Shown: positions 39,824 to 50,825 of the stretch, piece after piece | Position numbering within the stretch: position 1 is the first letter of the stretch | Layout of the letters: each line of letters begins with the position of its first letter | Assembly: GCA_963576735.1 (NCBI GenBank) | Contig: OY755177.1 | Coordinates: 8,866,001 to 8,930,000 of the forward strand | DNA from: Bedellia somnulentella | Lineage: Eukaryota; Arthropoda; Insecta; Lepidoptera; Bedelliidae | Direction of reading: 5' to 3' | Length of the DNA: 64,000 bases | Notes under the pieces: model-generated | Seen by the model: only the letters and a program-made list of their open reading frames with translations | Database searches by the model: none | Told to the model about the DNA's origin: nothing | Made by a program: the position numbers and the translations under genes

Positions 39824-42800
39824 TCAGGGAGTCAGGTTCAAGAACCGACGGACGATCCGAGCCGTATCGAGCAGCACCGCTTTCTGCATTTGTGCTGGAA
39901 CCGACACGCCAGAGAAATCCAACCGCCTCAAGTTGGTCGCGAGGCTGGTTGGAATTAACCCGTTCGCGGACAAAACAATTGGGATAATTTCAGTCGAGGT
40001 CACACCCCACATGTCGGTGATCTCGTGAGCCAGATCGAGATACTTCCGACCCTTCTCGGTTTCGGCTTTCACGAGACCCTCGTCATGCGGGATAGTGACA
40101 TCCACTAGAAATACCCTCGACTGCGACCGATCCCACACCACGATATCAGGCTTATTCGCTAGAATAGTCCTGTCCGTGATAACGGATCGGTCCCAATAGA
40201 TTTTGGCACGGTCGTTTTCTAGAATTGGCTCCGGCAGATACTTGTAATACGGCACCCTCTGTTGCAAGAGTCCGTATTTCAGAGCGAGCTCCTGATGCAG
40301 GATTTTGGCTGCTTGGTTGTGTCTGTGCAAGTACTCAGTGTTAGCAAGAGCCGAACAACCGGAAATAACATGCCTAAGTGACTCTCCGGGACGGCCACAT
40401 GCTCGACAGATGTCTGTGGTACCGTCCTTTAGGATGTATTTCCGATAGTTCCGCGTCTTGATAACCTGGTCTTGTATTGCACAGACAAAACCTTCGGTTT
40501 CCCCAAAGAGGTCCCCGAAACGCAGCCAATGCAGGGAGGCTTTACGGTCCACGAAAGGTTCGTGAAGTACCTTGTAAAACCTCCCGTGCAGCTCCTTCTC
40601 TTTCCATGCGGACTCCCGATCAGAGGTGCTAAGTACCTCCGGGGTTCGCCAATCCTGTGAGGCCAACGATAAGGGAGTCTGTCCTTTATCACTAGCGACC
40701 ACCTCTCCCCGAATACTATCATCCGTCATCGTCAAAAAATAGTTTCTGAGGTTGCATACCTCGCGGTTGTGCATGGTTTTGGCACTCAAGAGGCCTCGAC
40801 CACCACACTTCCGCGGGATATACAATCTCATAACTGACGACCTCGGATGATGCATTCGATGAGAGGTCATCGTCGTGCGGACTCGTCTGTCCAGAGCGTC
40901 GAGTTCGGTCTGAGTCCATCTGAGCACGCCAAATGTGTACATCAGTACAAGCATGACCCAGGAGTTAATGGCTCGGATCTTATTAACGCCTGACAAGTAG
41001 CTATTAAGCACACTTTTCAGGCGTTCATAAAACTCCTCGCAAACACCCTGTTTCACGTCTGCCACCTTCACACCGATGGTTTGTGACATGCCCAGATACC
41101 GGTATGTTTCAGCCTCGGAGAGTGCCCTCAAATGATTGGTGCCGACATCGACACCATCAGAGTGCACGACATGCCCCTTCCCAACATGAATGACCGCACA
41201 CTTATCGACCCCGAGCTCCATCTTGACGGAACCACTGAAGTCGTTAGTAATCGTTAGTAGCTCCGCCAATCTGTCAGCCGTGGGGGCGTAAAGCTTCAGG
41301 TCATCCATGTAAAGGAGATGAGGCAAGCGTGGTCCGCCTCTCCGAAACTGAAAGCCTGTCCCCGAATTCTCCAAGAGTGTACTTAGAGGATTCAGGGCCA
41401 AGCAAAACCAAACTGGACTCAGGCAATCGCCCTGGAAAATCCCTCGCCTTATTTCAATTTGGTCATCCGCGTCCGTCATCCGCTGACCGTCTAAACTCAG
41501 GATCGTTCTCCAGCACCCCATACACTGCCCGAGGAAGTGTCGAACTGTACTTTAAATTTTGTACAGCTCGAGGACCCTCATGAGCCATGAATGAGGTACC
41601 GAATCGAACGCCTTCCTGTAGTCTATCCAGCCAGCGGAAAAGTTCCAACGGTGGCGTTTGACCAGTTGGCCTACGACCGCATCGATGAGGAGCAGCTCCT
41701 TGCTACCGCGACTACCGCCCCTACATCCGTTTTGAGCTCCAGAGATCACATTGTAATCAACAATGTGTTGAGTAATCTTGGAGCTCAGAACGGATGTCAA
41801 GGTCTTGTAAATTGTACAAAGACAAGTAATGGGGCGGTATTGTGATGGATCCGCGGTAGCATCACTCTTTGGAGCTAAATGAGTGACCCCAGTAGTTAAG
41901 AAGTTCTGTAGCGTCCCACTCTCGAGGGCGCTTTGGAACTGACGGGCGAGAGTAGCGTGACAGCGCGTGAACCCCTTCAACCAGTAATGGTGCAATCCGT
42001 CCGGCCCCGGACTTTTCCAGTTCGGAGCCTTACGGATCGCAGCCACCACATCCTCCTCGGATATGTTGACGGGGTTCATGGGCGCTATGGGCTCGCACGC
42101 TCCCTCGACCGCCTCGAACCATCGGCCCTCTTCGTGATCAACAGGCAGCGACCAAAGCCCACGCCAAAAGGCAACTACGTCGGCTTTTTCCGGTCGCTGA
42201 CCCGTCGAAACCACATCGGGACGCTCCAAAGTTCTGTAGAACTTCTTCTGGTCACTCATGAAGAGACGATTCTTTTTTTTAATTTAAATCTTTTTGTTCA
42301 TGAAAACCTCATGTGGGGATTATTACTAATAAATAAAGAATAAATAAAGGAAAGAAAAATTTCGACACAGGCGGGATCCGTCTGTGTCGAAATTTTTCTT
42401 TCCTTTATTTATTCTTTATTTATAAGAGACGATTCTGTTGGTACCTCTTTACCCTTTCAGAATATCGCCTAATTCGCTTACCCCAAGCAGCGATTTTCTG
42501 CTTCAGATCATCGATGCGCTCCACCAGTCTACAGGCAAACTCCGGTGAGTTGTCAAAGACATTCTCACCAGGGAATGCCTCCCTGACGAAGCGCACCACC
42601 CTCGGCCTATTGTTGCCTGATCTGAAGCTGGTCAGTTTGCCGATGAGGACCCTGGCCCTTGTGATACGGCTTTCAATCCGCCTCATCCAGGCTGGTCTAG
42701 TTCTAGTCCTGGGACTAGTACTGCCAGCCTGGCGGGAGCCACCAGCTCTTGTTGGCGGCATCCTGACGCCGACAAATTGACAAACTGTCATTGCGGCGCC

Positions 42801-43589
42801 AAAGAGAATTGAATCCGTATCCCAAAGGTCCATGCTGCTCTCTAAAAATGAGGGTAGCATGTTATTGACGGCCTCAACGACATCCCGAACCTTGATGCTG
42901 AGAGGAACTCGGGGCAGCCTTGGCCTCCTTTCGAGAGGCACTTGGCGATATTCCAGGATCGTCTCTTCGAGTGCGCTCCTCACCAAATCCAAATCCAGGG
43001 AGACTGTTCCCCAATCGCTTTCCGCACCACCCACATCCGGCAGGTTAGCAATTGGCTCCCTCCGTACTTCCCGTTCAGGGACTGGAGGGAGAACCTGCAA
43101 AGGTGGCTCTTCGTCTAGCGGGGGAACAGCCTCGCGTCGCAATTGTTCGAGTTCGGTAGTGCTAAAAAGTTCTGAGCGCTGTATGTACCGAACTCGATCC
43201 GCCAGGTTTTGTTCTGTGACGGTCAAATTGGGCTCCAGCCGCAGAAATTCGCGGTACATTGCTGCCCGATAACCCGTCCGTTCAGTTCTTGAACCCGAGG
43301 CCCTAAGATAGGCCCGCATGGCATTCCTTTTCATATCGACCGTCCATGCCATGCGGCGCCTTGTTCCACCAGCGGCGGGCACCGATTGCTGGGACTGAGT
43401 TGCCTCAGTCCCAACCGATGCCAAGCCATCTGGTGGCTGAGGTGATCGCGCAGACCGACCAGGTGGTCGGGCCGGTCTGCGGCGGCTGGGGGACCGCATG
43501 CTGCCACGTCCAGCCCCAGGTCCAGACGCGCCCCAGCGATAGCCCCTGGGGAGCGGCCCTATTCGCTCATCGTTTCTATTTTCTGCCAT
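39824..43589 (-). pseudogene. Dong/R4-like ORF, SINE-interrupted with a nonsense codon
   Basis: ATG at 43589 begins a basic, proline/arginine-rich N-terminus (~100 aa), then a region containing LEPNLTVTEQNLADRVRYIQ and RVLIGKLTSFR. At 42424 the frame meets the SINE. Past the SINE it continues without loss (MSDQKKFYRTLERP) into the RT (APNWKSPGPDGLHHYWLKGF, QYRPITCLCTIYK, YRKAFDSVPHSWL). A TAA at 41552-41554 stops the same frame just after LELYKI. The frame then continues with QGDCLSPVWF, LLYMDDLKLYAPT (YMDD catalytic box), the CRACGRPGESLRHVISGC zinc motif and the KPDIVVWD...VDVTIP endonuclease core, ending RRFLNLTP. Apart from one SINE and one stop, motifs are intact, so death is recent. Confidence 0.9.
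42274..42423 (-). mobile_element. Hairpin SINE, copy 3 with TSD
   Basis: 150 bp inserted between 13 bp duplications AAGAGACGATTCT (42261-42273, 42424-42436). On the minus strand it reads: antisense body arm (ATAAAGAATAAATAAAGG to TTTCGACACAG), a few head bases (ACGGATCCCGCC), the sense arm CTGTGTCGAAATTTTTC..., the AATCCCCACATGAGG tail and an A-rich end. Only the last bases of the tRNA-like head remain. The arm pair makes a nearly perfect ~48 bp hairpin. Excision of the insert and one TSD restores the LINE frame. Confidence 0.9.
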
Positions 43590-43800
43590 TTTACGATGAG
43601 CGAAGATTCACCCGGGGTTTCACTCACTTGCCCCAGGGAGACCGTTATTGCTCTATTTTGAGACCTGAGACCAGTTTGTAGACACGGTCAACACCTACAA
43701 ACTCAAGCGCTGACTATTTGCATTGCTGGAATGGCAAGCTGGTAAACATGTCATCCTGCCATTCCGACAATGGGCGGTGGGGTCGTCACATCCCTACGCC

Positions 43801-43830
43801 TTTTATTATTATTATTTTATTGATAATTTA
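43801..43830. repeat. TAA-type repeat at Dong-like 5' end
   Basis: TTTTATTATTATTATTTTATTG: TAA repeats read on the minus strand directly upstream of the element. Confidence 0.75.
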
Positions 43831-44547
43831 TTGTACTATGATAATTTGTAAATTGTGATTGAATTTAATTGTCTAGTAATAAATTGTTCTGGTACAAACT
43901 CGTTTATATATAAATTATATTCTAATGTTAGTTATAAGTTTTAGATATATTATTTCATTATTATAATTTTCAATTATTTTTTTATTTCTTCATATAATGT
44001 CACAGGATTGTATATAAGAAAAAATAACAAAAATGAACTTATTTATTTTTGTAAAACCAAGAACAAAGCATTTGTAAAACACTGTAGGCGTCCGCAGTAC
44101 AGGCTAGGCCTAGTGCGGAGCCATTGCTCAAATATCATGTATATATTTTTTTTTTGCAAATAAATAATTTAATTTTAATTTAATATTGTAATATGACGGG
44201 CAACCGCGGCTCATTTGTGCAAATAAAGTTATGACGCGTTTATATAAAATTTGTTTGAAGGATGCCATATAAATTGCTTACCAGCGCATGCTATTCTGAA
44301 CCTAGAGCAATGAGGTCTTCATACTACGCTGCAGAACTCGTACATTTAACAATACTTCTATAAAGGCAGAGTTTGTTTGCTTTCCCAAGCAAAACTTGGT
44401 TGATTACATTGAAAGTTTGTAATTGTCCATTCTAAGAAATACCGTTATTTTTAACATATCACAGTTCTATTAATTTATTTATTAAGCAAAGCAAATCAAC
44501 AATTTATACATAACAATATCACGATTTCACAAAAATGACCTACACCA
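43831..44547. other. AT-rich; possible LINE 3' end at 44060-44240
   Basis: The block AACACTGTAGGCGTCCGCAG, TAGTGCGGAGCCATTGC, then TTTTTTTGCAAATAAATAAT looks like a LINE 3' UTR with poly(A)-type signals. No coding part. Confidence 0.4.
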
Positions 44548-44640
44548 GCTGTGTAGTGTCGGCTACGAATAGCACTACCCCATCTCTTCCCGTGGTTGTT
44601 TGTAAGAGGCGGCTACGGGTATTAGGGCTTTTTAGATGAC
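44548..44640 (+). repeat. Rep-A, 5' fragment
   Basis: GCTGTGTAGTGTCGGCTACG, AGCACTACCCCATCTCTTCC, GTAAGAGGCGGCTACGGGTA. It stops where the fold-back element region begins. This version is closer to the RTE 5' end (CCATCTCTTCCCGTGG) than most Rep-A copies. Confidence 0.7.
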
Positions 44641-45044
44641 GTAAGTATGTCCTACAACCGATGTATATGTCGTAGGATGATTTGATGTTTAGGTTTTTTG
44701 CAAAAAAACTAGGGATTTCGCAAAAATCCGGATAATTAGATAACGGTTATAATATTTTCTAATCTTACTAGGTTTTTTGCAAAAAAACTAGTTGGTTTAG
44801 TAAGATTGTACTTCTTTAATGCTGATTGGCTGATTTCTGATTGCTCGCCTACACTTATTCTGATTGGTTCGTCATTGTGGTATTGAGATATTATAGCTTG
44901 AGTTATAAAGGGTAAGAAATGACAATACTTATTTGATACTAGGAATTAAATAATTTATTTACTCTTTTGTTGGAGTGAAATTACAATCACGCTCGGACAT
45001 TTTATACACAGGTCAAGTTACCCCAAACTTTTGTATTATGGATA

Positions 45045-45200
45045 GATACATAGATAGATAAAACATTTATTTCCACAACTAAGACACACAAATTATAACA
45101 ACATAATCACATACATTACAAAAACAAAAGAACATTACAACACCAATTTTGTGTGTCACAGCAATGAAAATGGGATCCAACTCAGCGTTGAAATTTGCTT
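45045..45200 (-). repeat. LINE 3' terminus with TATC tail
   Basis: Minus strand ends GGAAATAAATGTTTTATCTATC TATG-type repeats after TTGTGTGTCTTAGTTGTG. It is a typical CR1/Jockey-like 3' end. No coding part. Confidence 0.45.
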
Positions 45201-45283
45201 TACGCAAAACACTGATTTTCAGTTGTTTCCCTGGGCGGCATTATGGGATACTAACTCAGCGATATATTTAATATAACATACAT

Positions 45284-45530
45284 ACATACATACATATACT
45301 CACGGCTGTATTTCCCTAGAAGTGGTAACTAGAGCTAAGGAACTATAAATTCCTCAGCCACTTTTGGAAGTTGAGTGGGGAAAAGATGGTAAAAATGGTT
45401 TTTGGTGATGGGTCTCCAACCGCATCGCCATAAATCCAATAAAAAGCCCCAATACCCTTAGTCACCTCTTACGACACCCGTGGGTAGAAAGGGGTAGCGA
45501 CATTCTAAGCCCGCACTACAAGGCATATAC
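45284..45530 (-). mobile_element. Rep-A, full length
   Basis: Minus strand from GCCTTGTAGTGCGGGC to GCCGTGAGTATATGTATGTATG, all blocks in order. Inserted inside the fold-back element. Confidence 0.8.
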
Positions 45531-45534
45531 CATA

Positions 45535-45632
45535 ATACACATTTAATAATACACATATGCTCATCACATAAATGTTGCTCTCAGCGGGGATCAAACCCGC
45601 AACCTCCAGACCGAAGCTAGTCACCGTTTTAA
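45535..45632 (-). repeat. SINE-C fragment
   Basis: Minus strand: TTCGGTCTGGAGGTTGCGGG, TTTGATCCCCGCTGAGAGCA, then a body (ATTTATGTGATGAGCATATG, TGTATTATTAAATGTG) similar to the copy at 28495. Confidence 0.55.
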
Positions 45633-46009
45633 ATTGTAGTATTGAGGAATTATAGCTAGAGTCATAAAGGGAAATGAAAATACTATTTTTATACTTAGGA
45701 ACTTTTTGTAACTAAAATAGAAATAAAAATCAAATTAAATGTAGGTAGGAACAATGAAGTAAGTACGTCTTAATTAACAACCAATCAGAGATGACGTGAT
45801 TACGGGACACTGCAATCGACCAATCAGTGTACAGTATTCATAAAAACTGACATTTCGTTTCGGAGTCACACTAAACCAACTAGTTTTTTTGCAAAAAACC
45901 TAGTAAGATTAGAAAATATTATAACCGTTGTCTAATTATCCGGATTTTCGCAAAATTCCTAGGATTTTTGCAAAAAACCTAAACATCAAATCATCCTACG
46001 ACATATATA

Positions 46010-47363
46010 TTAATTACAGATATGCACAACTCTCATATTAATTTTAAGTAATGTATCATCAAATATTATATACCTATTCAAGATGATTACATACCCACGT
46101 ATATTATGAACAGATTCAAACAGACTTTGATTAAAATTAAATTGCAATGTCATATCAATAAACTTAAGAACTACATACTGACTATGATGCACTTATTAAA
46201 GATTTATCTGGTATTGTGATTGTTGTAAACAAAAAAATGACTCAACATATTTTACATTGAGTAATAATTTTACTATCAAATCTATTTATAAAGCTTAAGC
46301 TCTGGACAAAATTAACTTATTTATATGTATAAAATAAAAACCCTTTACCAGTGCATGATCCCAGGAGCCAGAGTTGAGTAGGTCGCGTTGTTTTTAAGGA
46401 AACTTTCACAATCCACACCAGATTTCCGGCTGCTGTTTTTGACATGTTAATTTTTGTAATCGTCAAAGCTTTTATGCTGAGTTTTTGCATCAAAAGGAAA
46501 TTAAAAAAGCAAAAAAGAAATCTTTACTGGCAGTGATTTTGAATCAAAATTTTATTAAAGTTAGATATAAATCTTGATAAAAACAAAAGCCATTTCTCTT
46601 AAAAGATTTATTTTTCAATACCAATAGTCGGAGATTTTGTTAACCTTGAACTATGGAGGCGCGGTCTCACAGACCGCTCTCATTTCTGAAAATTGTATTT
46701 ACCCTGGTTCCCCCCACTTCCTGCATTTGTGACGTTTAGTAGCTTCGAGTTTTGTGGCGAAAAGGCTGTTAAAAGGAAAAGTTGCGTCCGTGGCTGCAAT
46801 TTGGAGGAGTAATTTTGTTTTATATTTCGCCTGCGTTCTGTGAGACCGCGTGTCCACGTTTACAAAACAAAAAAATATTGACTACTATTAAATTTTTCTA
46901 TTGTAATGTGAAATGTTTCTATTATAACTCCATTAAAGGAGTAGGTAGGTAGTAGTAGGAGTAGACGAGACTGACAAGAAATGTTCTATATGTCGGCAAA
47001 AACTGGAAGTCAATTGACTTTAGTTCATCGGAATTACCGGAACGCCAGCGCCACCACGCGGCGCTGACAGAGTCTAAGTTTCGCGCTGCCGGTTGACGAC
47101 GCGGAGGCACATTCTCATGGTGAACCGCGGTCGAGGTGCACGCAAAACTAGAAACTGTCTCGCGTTCCGTTTAAAAACCTACCTAGTGCTACATGTGATT
47201 AATTTACTAAGTGATTCAATTATTGTTAAGAAGAATTATATCATCATTATTTTCAACTATCTCCACGTTTAATTGATCCGACATTCCCGTAGACCGCCCA
47301 CACACGATATTAAACTATGGCAGATGGCTGTGAAAATACACCACCCCAGTTATATATATAATA
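46010..47363. other. Unassigned; inverted repeat and GC-rich patch
   Basis: A 14 bp inverted repeat CGCGGTCTCACAGA (46660-46673) / TCTGTGAGACCGCG (46837-46850) bounds ~190 bp without an ORF. 47030-47170 is locally GC-rich with several CGs (CCAGCGCCACCACGCGGCGC) and could be a promoter or first-exon region of a gene outside the detectable set. I see no ORF with motifs to support that. Confidence 0.35.
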
Positions 47364-48670
47364 CGAGGGGCATGCCGATAGAAGTTAGATACTCTTTTCT
47401 CATTTAATTGACACTGGCAAGCTATATACCATCTGATAGGCTGCCTTTTTATTGACATATTTGAATATAAAACACACTTCTTTTATTTATTATTTATTTG
47501 AATGAGCATCATTTTTTCGAGAATCTGGCGGGAATTCACTTGCAACAATGGAGCTCTTTCGACGTGATTTTCGCGCTATGATTTAGACTTTAAAAAAGGT
47601 TTAAAGCCTCAAGAATGTTTTGAACTTTTGGCTTCTACTTTTGATGAGTCTGCTTGTTCCCGAGCAACAGTATTCAATTGGTTTGCTGAATTTTAAAGAG
47701 GACGGGGATGTCACGAAGACGAAGCGAAGACAGGACGGCTGAAAACCGTGATAACGCAAGAAAACGTTCGTGCTGTCGAAAAACTCACTCGCGAAAACCG
47801 ACAAATTACATAAGTAGAGCTATAACGAGAACTAGGAATTGGACCACCAGCAATGCAAACCATAATTCACGACCACCTTTCTCTCCGTAAACGTTGTTCG
47901 AGATGGGTGCCGCACAAACTTACCGATGAGCAGAAAGAGCGTCGGGTGGATTGGTGCCCATTCATGATAGATAAATTCAACAAAGGCGAGAAAAAAAAAC
48001 GTATATTATATGCTGACTGGTGACGAAACATGGCTATATAATTATGGTCCCGAATCAAAGCGACAGTCGACTGTATGGTGCTTTGAAGACGAGCCAACTC
48101 CAACGAAATGTCGCCGTGAACAAAGCACACAGAAACAAATGGTCGCCTCGTTTTTCTGCAAAACGGGTCATATTGCTACTGTTGTGTTAGAGAATGAAAG
48201 AACGGTGAACTCCGAATGGTATGTGACAGTTTGTGCTCCAACAGTAATATCAGCTTGGTGTGACAAGCGACCGAAGTCAGGAATCCGGTACCTTCTCTGG
48301 CACCACGACAATGCGGCGCCGCACACGTCTGCCAGAACACTAGACTTTTTCAACTCGATAAATGTGTCAATTCTCCCTCACCTGCAATATTCCCCTGACC
48401 TAGCGCCTTGTTAGTTTTACTTGTTTCCAAAAATCAAAGAAAAACTAAAGGGGAAGAGGTTTGAAAGCAAAGAAGATGCGCTGGTTGCCTATAATTTCGA
48501 GATTTCTGAGGTATCTAAAGAAGAGTGGTCACAGGTATTTTCCAATTGGTTCAGACGTATGGAAAAGTGTATACGTGCTCAGGGTGAATACTTTGAAAAG
48601 ATCGATACTTGTAATAAAGAATAAATTTTATATTTTTTGAGTATCTAGTTTCTTTTGGCATGCCCCTCGT
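47364..48670 (+). mobile_element. Mariner 2
   Basis: 1307 bp with 31 bp terminal inverted repeats starting CGAGGGGCATGCC on both ends and ending TAGATACTC. The left flank is TA; the right flank reads TT, so the target duplication has decayed. Confidence 0.85.
47546..48624 (+). pseudogene. Mariner 2 transposase, stop in place of third catalytic Asp
   Basis: A start-like MELFRRDF at 47549 is followed by stops and frameshifts through the helix-turn-helix half (FELLASTFDESACSRATVFN WFAEF; ELGIGPPAMQTIIHDHLSLR; RWVPHKLTDEQKERRVDW). The catalytic half is open at 48010-48414: TGDETWLYNY (first Asp) and HHDNAAPHTSA (second Asp). At YSPDLAPC the next codon, exactly 34 residues after the second Asp, is TAG. 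The frame resumes as FYLFPKIKEKLKGKRFESKE to a normal C-terminus at 48624. Confidence 0.85.
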
Positions 48671-48674
48671 TTAG

Positions 48675-50303
48675 TAGTAGCCGTAAAACAAAAAGGTGGC
48701 CTATGGTCATTTTCTATAGGATACTGGACTTGTGTGGAGTGAATGCCCATATTCTACTAAAGGAAGGATTTTATTAAGAAATTAGCAAGATCCTTGGTCG
48801 TACCACATTTGTAAAGATGTATAAACTACATTTGCAAAGGAATTGCATATAACATAGAAGCGCGTTTTAGGAGCAGACCTGCCTCATTTTACTGATATTC
48901 GACTTCAAAAGTTAGAAGTAGATTTTTTGTTTTTTACGTTTGGTATCATTTATACTTACAGATTAATCTGGTTTTTTTTCAAGAAGTAAAATTGCCCTAA
49001 ATGTGATTTACATAGTTATTAAGAAAATAAATGAATATAAGCTAAGTTCATATTTATAGTATTTTAATTTGATAATCTTTAAGTACGTAAAAAATAAAAA
49101 AAACAAATGAAATGGGAGTTCTCTTAAAAATATAACTTGAAGTTATAGCCGTCCTTGAGACCGCGCGATGATACCATGGGGTAGTGTTACAATATATTGA
49201 CGTCCACAGTTAAAGGTTAACTATCTTCAGTATTTTGACTAAATCTGAGTCGTCTGCATAGAGCCGAACGATTAAAACTGCCGAGAATAAAAAAAATACA
49301 TATTTGATATAGTTTCCCCTAATCTCATAAATTGGGTTTGACACAAGGAAGATGGTGGTCATAAATTACCAAAAATGAAGCACCTCTTACGTGTTTGGTG
49401 CAAATGTTACTTGACAGGAACAGGAAATTGCTAGACGCATTTATATTGGCCATCTAAAGGGACTGCGTGTATTGTCATTAAAATATTAAGGATTTTTTTT
49501 CTGGTTCGTTTATTTATAGATTGGCGAATTTTTATGAATTATGCATTAGTTCATAAAGCTACAACTTTACTACACTATAGTTCATAAGCCCAAGAGCCTT
49601 TAAATATAGTTTGGAGATATTTGAAGAAAAATAGTATTTATCACGCTACCCAAAGGGGATACTCCCCAAAAATATTGGATTCTATCATCTCTTTACTAAA
49701 CCGCCTAAGATACAAATTACGCTGAAGTAAACTACGTCTATGAACTGAATGCAATTCTTTAACGAACAAGATTTCGAGTACATTATATTAAGAAACAAAG
49801 AAATTTAATTATTTGTTTGTTTTCAATCACAAAAGTACTTATAAATATTTGGCATCATTTATTAAAAAAAATGGAAAAAAGATTAGCAAATCTGTTTGTT
49901 TTTATTATTTAAACCTACCGGGAATCGGGACTAGAAATATTACAAATCCAAAGCAAGTATGCCAATAGAATGTCATTATTATTAACTATTAAAATATTTC
50001 AAAATAAATAGCGGGATAAACCTTTAATCGATCAGGAATGTAGCGTCAGGATGCGGAGCTATGCATCCTGACTTGTTTAGTGTTTAGCATGTTCGAGCCC
50101 ATCCGCTAAACAATTGCGAGAAATATTCTTTGTACGAAGATGTATTACACAGCATAAGCATATTTGTGAAAATGCGCATAAATATGCTGTGCGAAAACCG
50201 TTACGAAGATGTAAACTGGAAACTGTTATATGTTTCCTGTTAACTGTTATATGTGTCAATGTAAGTAGGATCCATATCAATTTCTGCACATCTAATTTCA
50301 ATA
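48675..50303. other. No recognisable gene
   Basis: AT-rich. The left flank of BEL-1 carries a small minus-strand open frame that is continuous with one on the right flank if BEL-1 is removed (see findings). Confidence 0.4.
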
Positions 50304-50308
50304 ACCAC

Positions 50309-50491
50309 TGTCTAAGTAGAATAGGCCGCCCGCGAATCACGTAAGAATATCTATCAATAGCTATACAGTCCACTATTTTTGAGTTGTATTGTATTTAAAA
50401 AGTTAGTAGCAAATAAATATTTATACAGTACGCACGTCGTTTTAATCCAGAAGAATCCTAACAAGCAAAAAGCAACCCTATCGCCCTAACA
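50309..50491 (+). repeat. BEL-1 5' LTR
   Basis: 183 bp, TG...CA. Holds ATTGTATTTAAAAAG as a possible promoter element and AAATAAATATTTATAC as a possible poly(A) region. Confidence 0.9.
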
Positions 50492-50825
50492 TATGGTCCT
50501 AATCGAACCGGACGAAGCAGCTACGGTGAACACCTGCGAGAACAAAAGACGTTATCTAAGATCGAGATAAGCCGGCCGCTGACCAGTGTCTAGTTGCAGT
50601 TTTAAAGACAAATATAATTGCGCGTTATAATATTGAGTGAGAGTGAACTAGTTGATAAACATTTGTTGTAATTTACGAGACTTTTGTGTACTTTCTTTAC
50701 GGAACATAATAGTGAGTGAGTTGAGTATCGGCCAGGGAGGTTCGGAGAGAGTATACACGTGTTTCTAGAGAACTTATTACGAACTTAAGTGCCTTTTGTT
50801 AGGATTTTACATTACGTGAGTGACA
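50492..50825 (+). promoter_or_regulatory. BEL-1 5' leader
   Basis: About 330 bp from the LTR to the gag-pol start, with no ORF of note. It would contain packaging signals, but none can be recognised by eye. Confidence 0.4.
50494..50511 (+). promoter_or_regulatory. BEL-1 primer-binding site
   Basis: TGGTCCTAATCGAACCGG starts 2 bases after the LTR. BEL-2 has a related sequence (TGATCCTATCGAACCGG) in the same place, so the two elements probably use the same tRNA type. Confidence 0.65.

Larger units (their letters stand above)
39734..43800 (-). mobile_element. Dong/R4-like non-LTR retrotransposon, split by hairpin SINE
   Basis: A minus-strand element of ~4.07 kb including a 150 bp SINE insertion. 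Both flanks are TAA-type repeats (TTATTATTATTATT at 43803-43816; TAATAATTAATAATTATAA in the minus sense past 39734). The single ORF holds an RT followed by a C-terminal zinc/restriction-like endonuclease, with no N-terminal zinc fingers visible. This matches the R4/Dong clade. The 3' UTR ends in GGGAGAGGCGAGGAAC, as in the 33271 copy. Confidence 0.85.
44664..46009. mobile_element. Fold-back element with ~145 bp inverted arms
   Basis: The left arm starts TATATGTCGTAGGATGATTTG and ends ACTAGTTGGTTTAGT; the right arm is its near reverse complement (ending CATCCTACGACATATA). Each arm carries two copies of a palindrome of the form TTTTTTGCAAAAAA separated by ATCCGGATAATTAGA-type sequence. The interior has no transposase and holds later insertions: a LINE 3' scrap, a Rep-A copy and SINE-C. 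The flanks are TA-rich, so a TA or TATA target duplication is possible but not provable. Confidence 0.65.

Noticed and set aside
46660..46850. MITE bounded by CGCGGTCTCACAGA inverted repeats
   Set aside because: Only 14 bp ends, no TSD and no second copy in the window; kept as a note only.
50820..50825. BEL-1 start at 50820
   Set aside because: That codon is GTG; the first ATG of the frame is at 50826.
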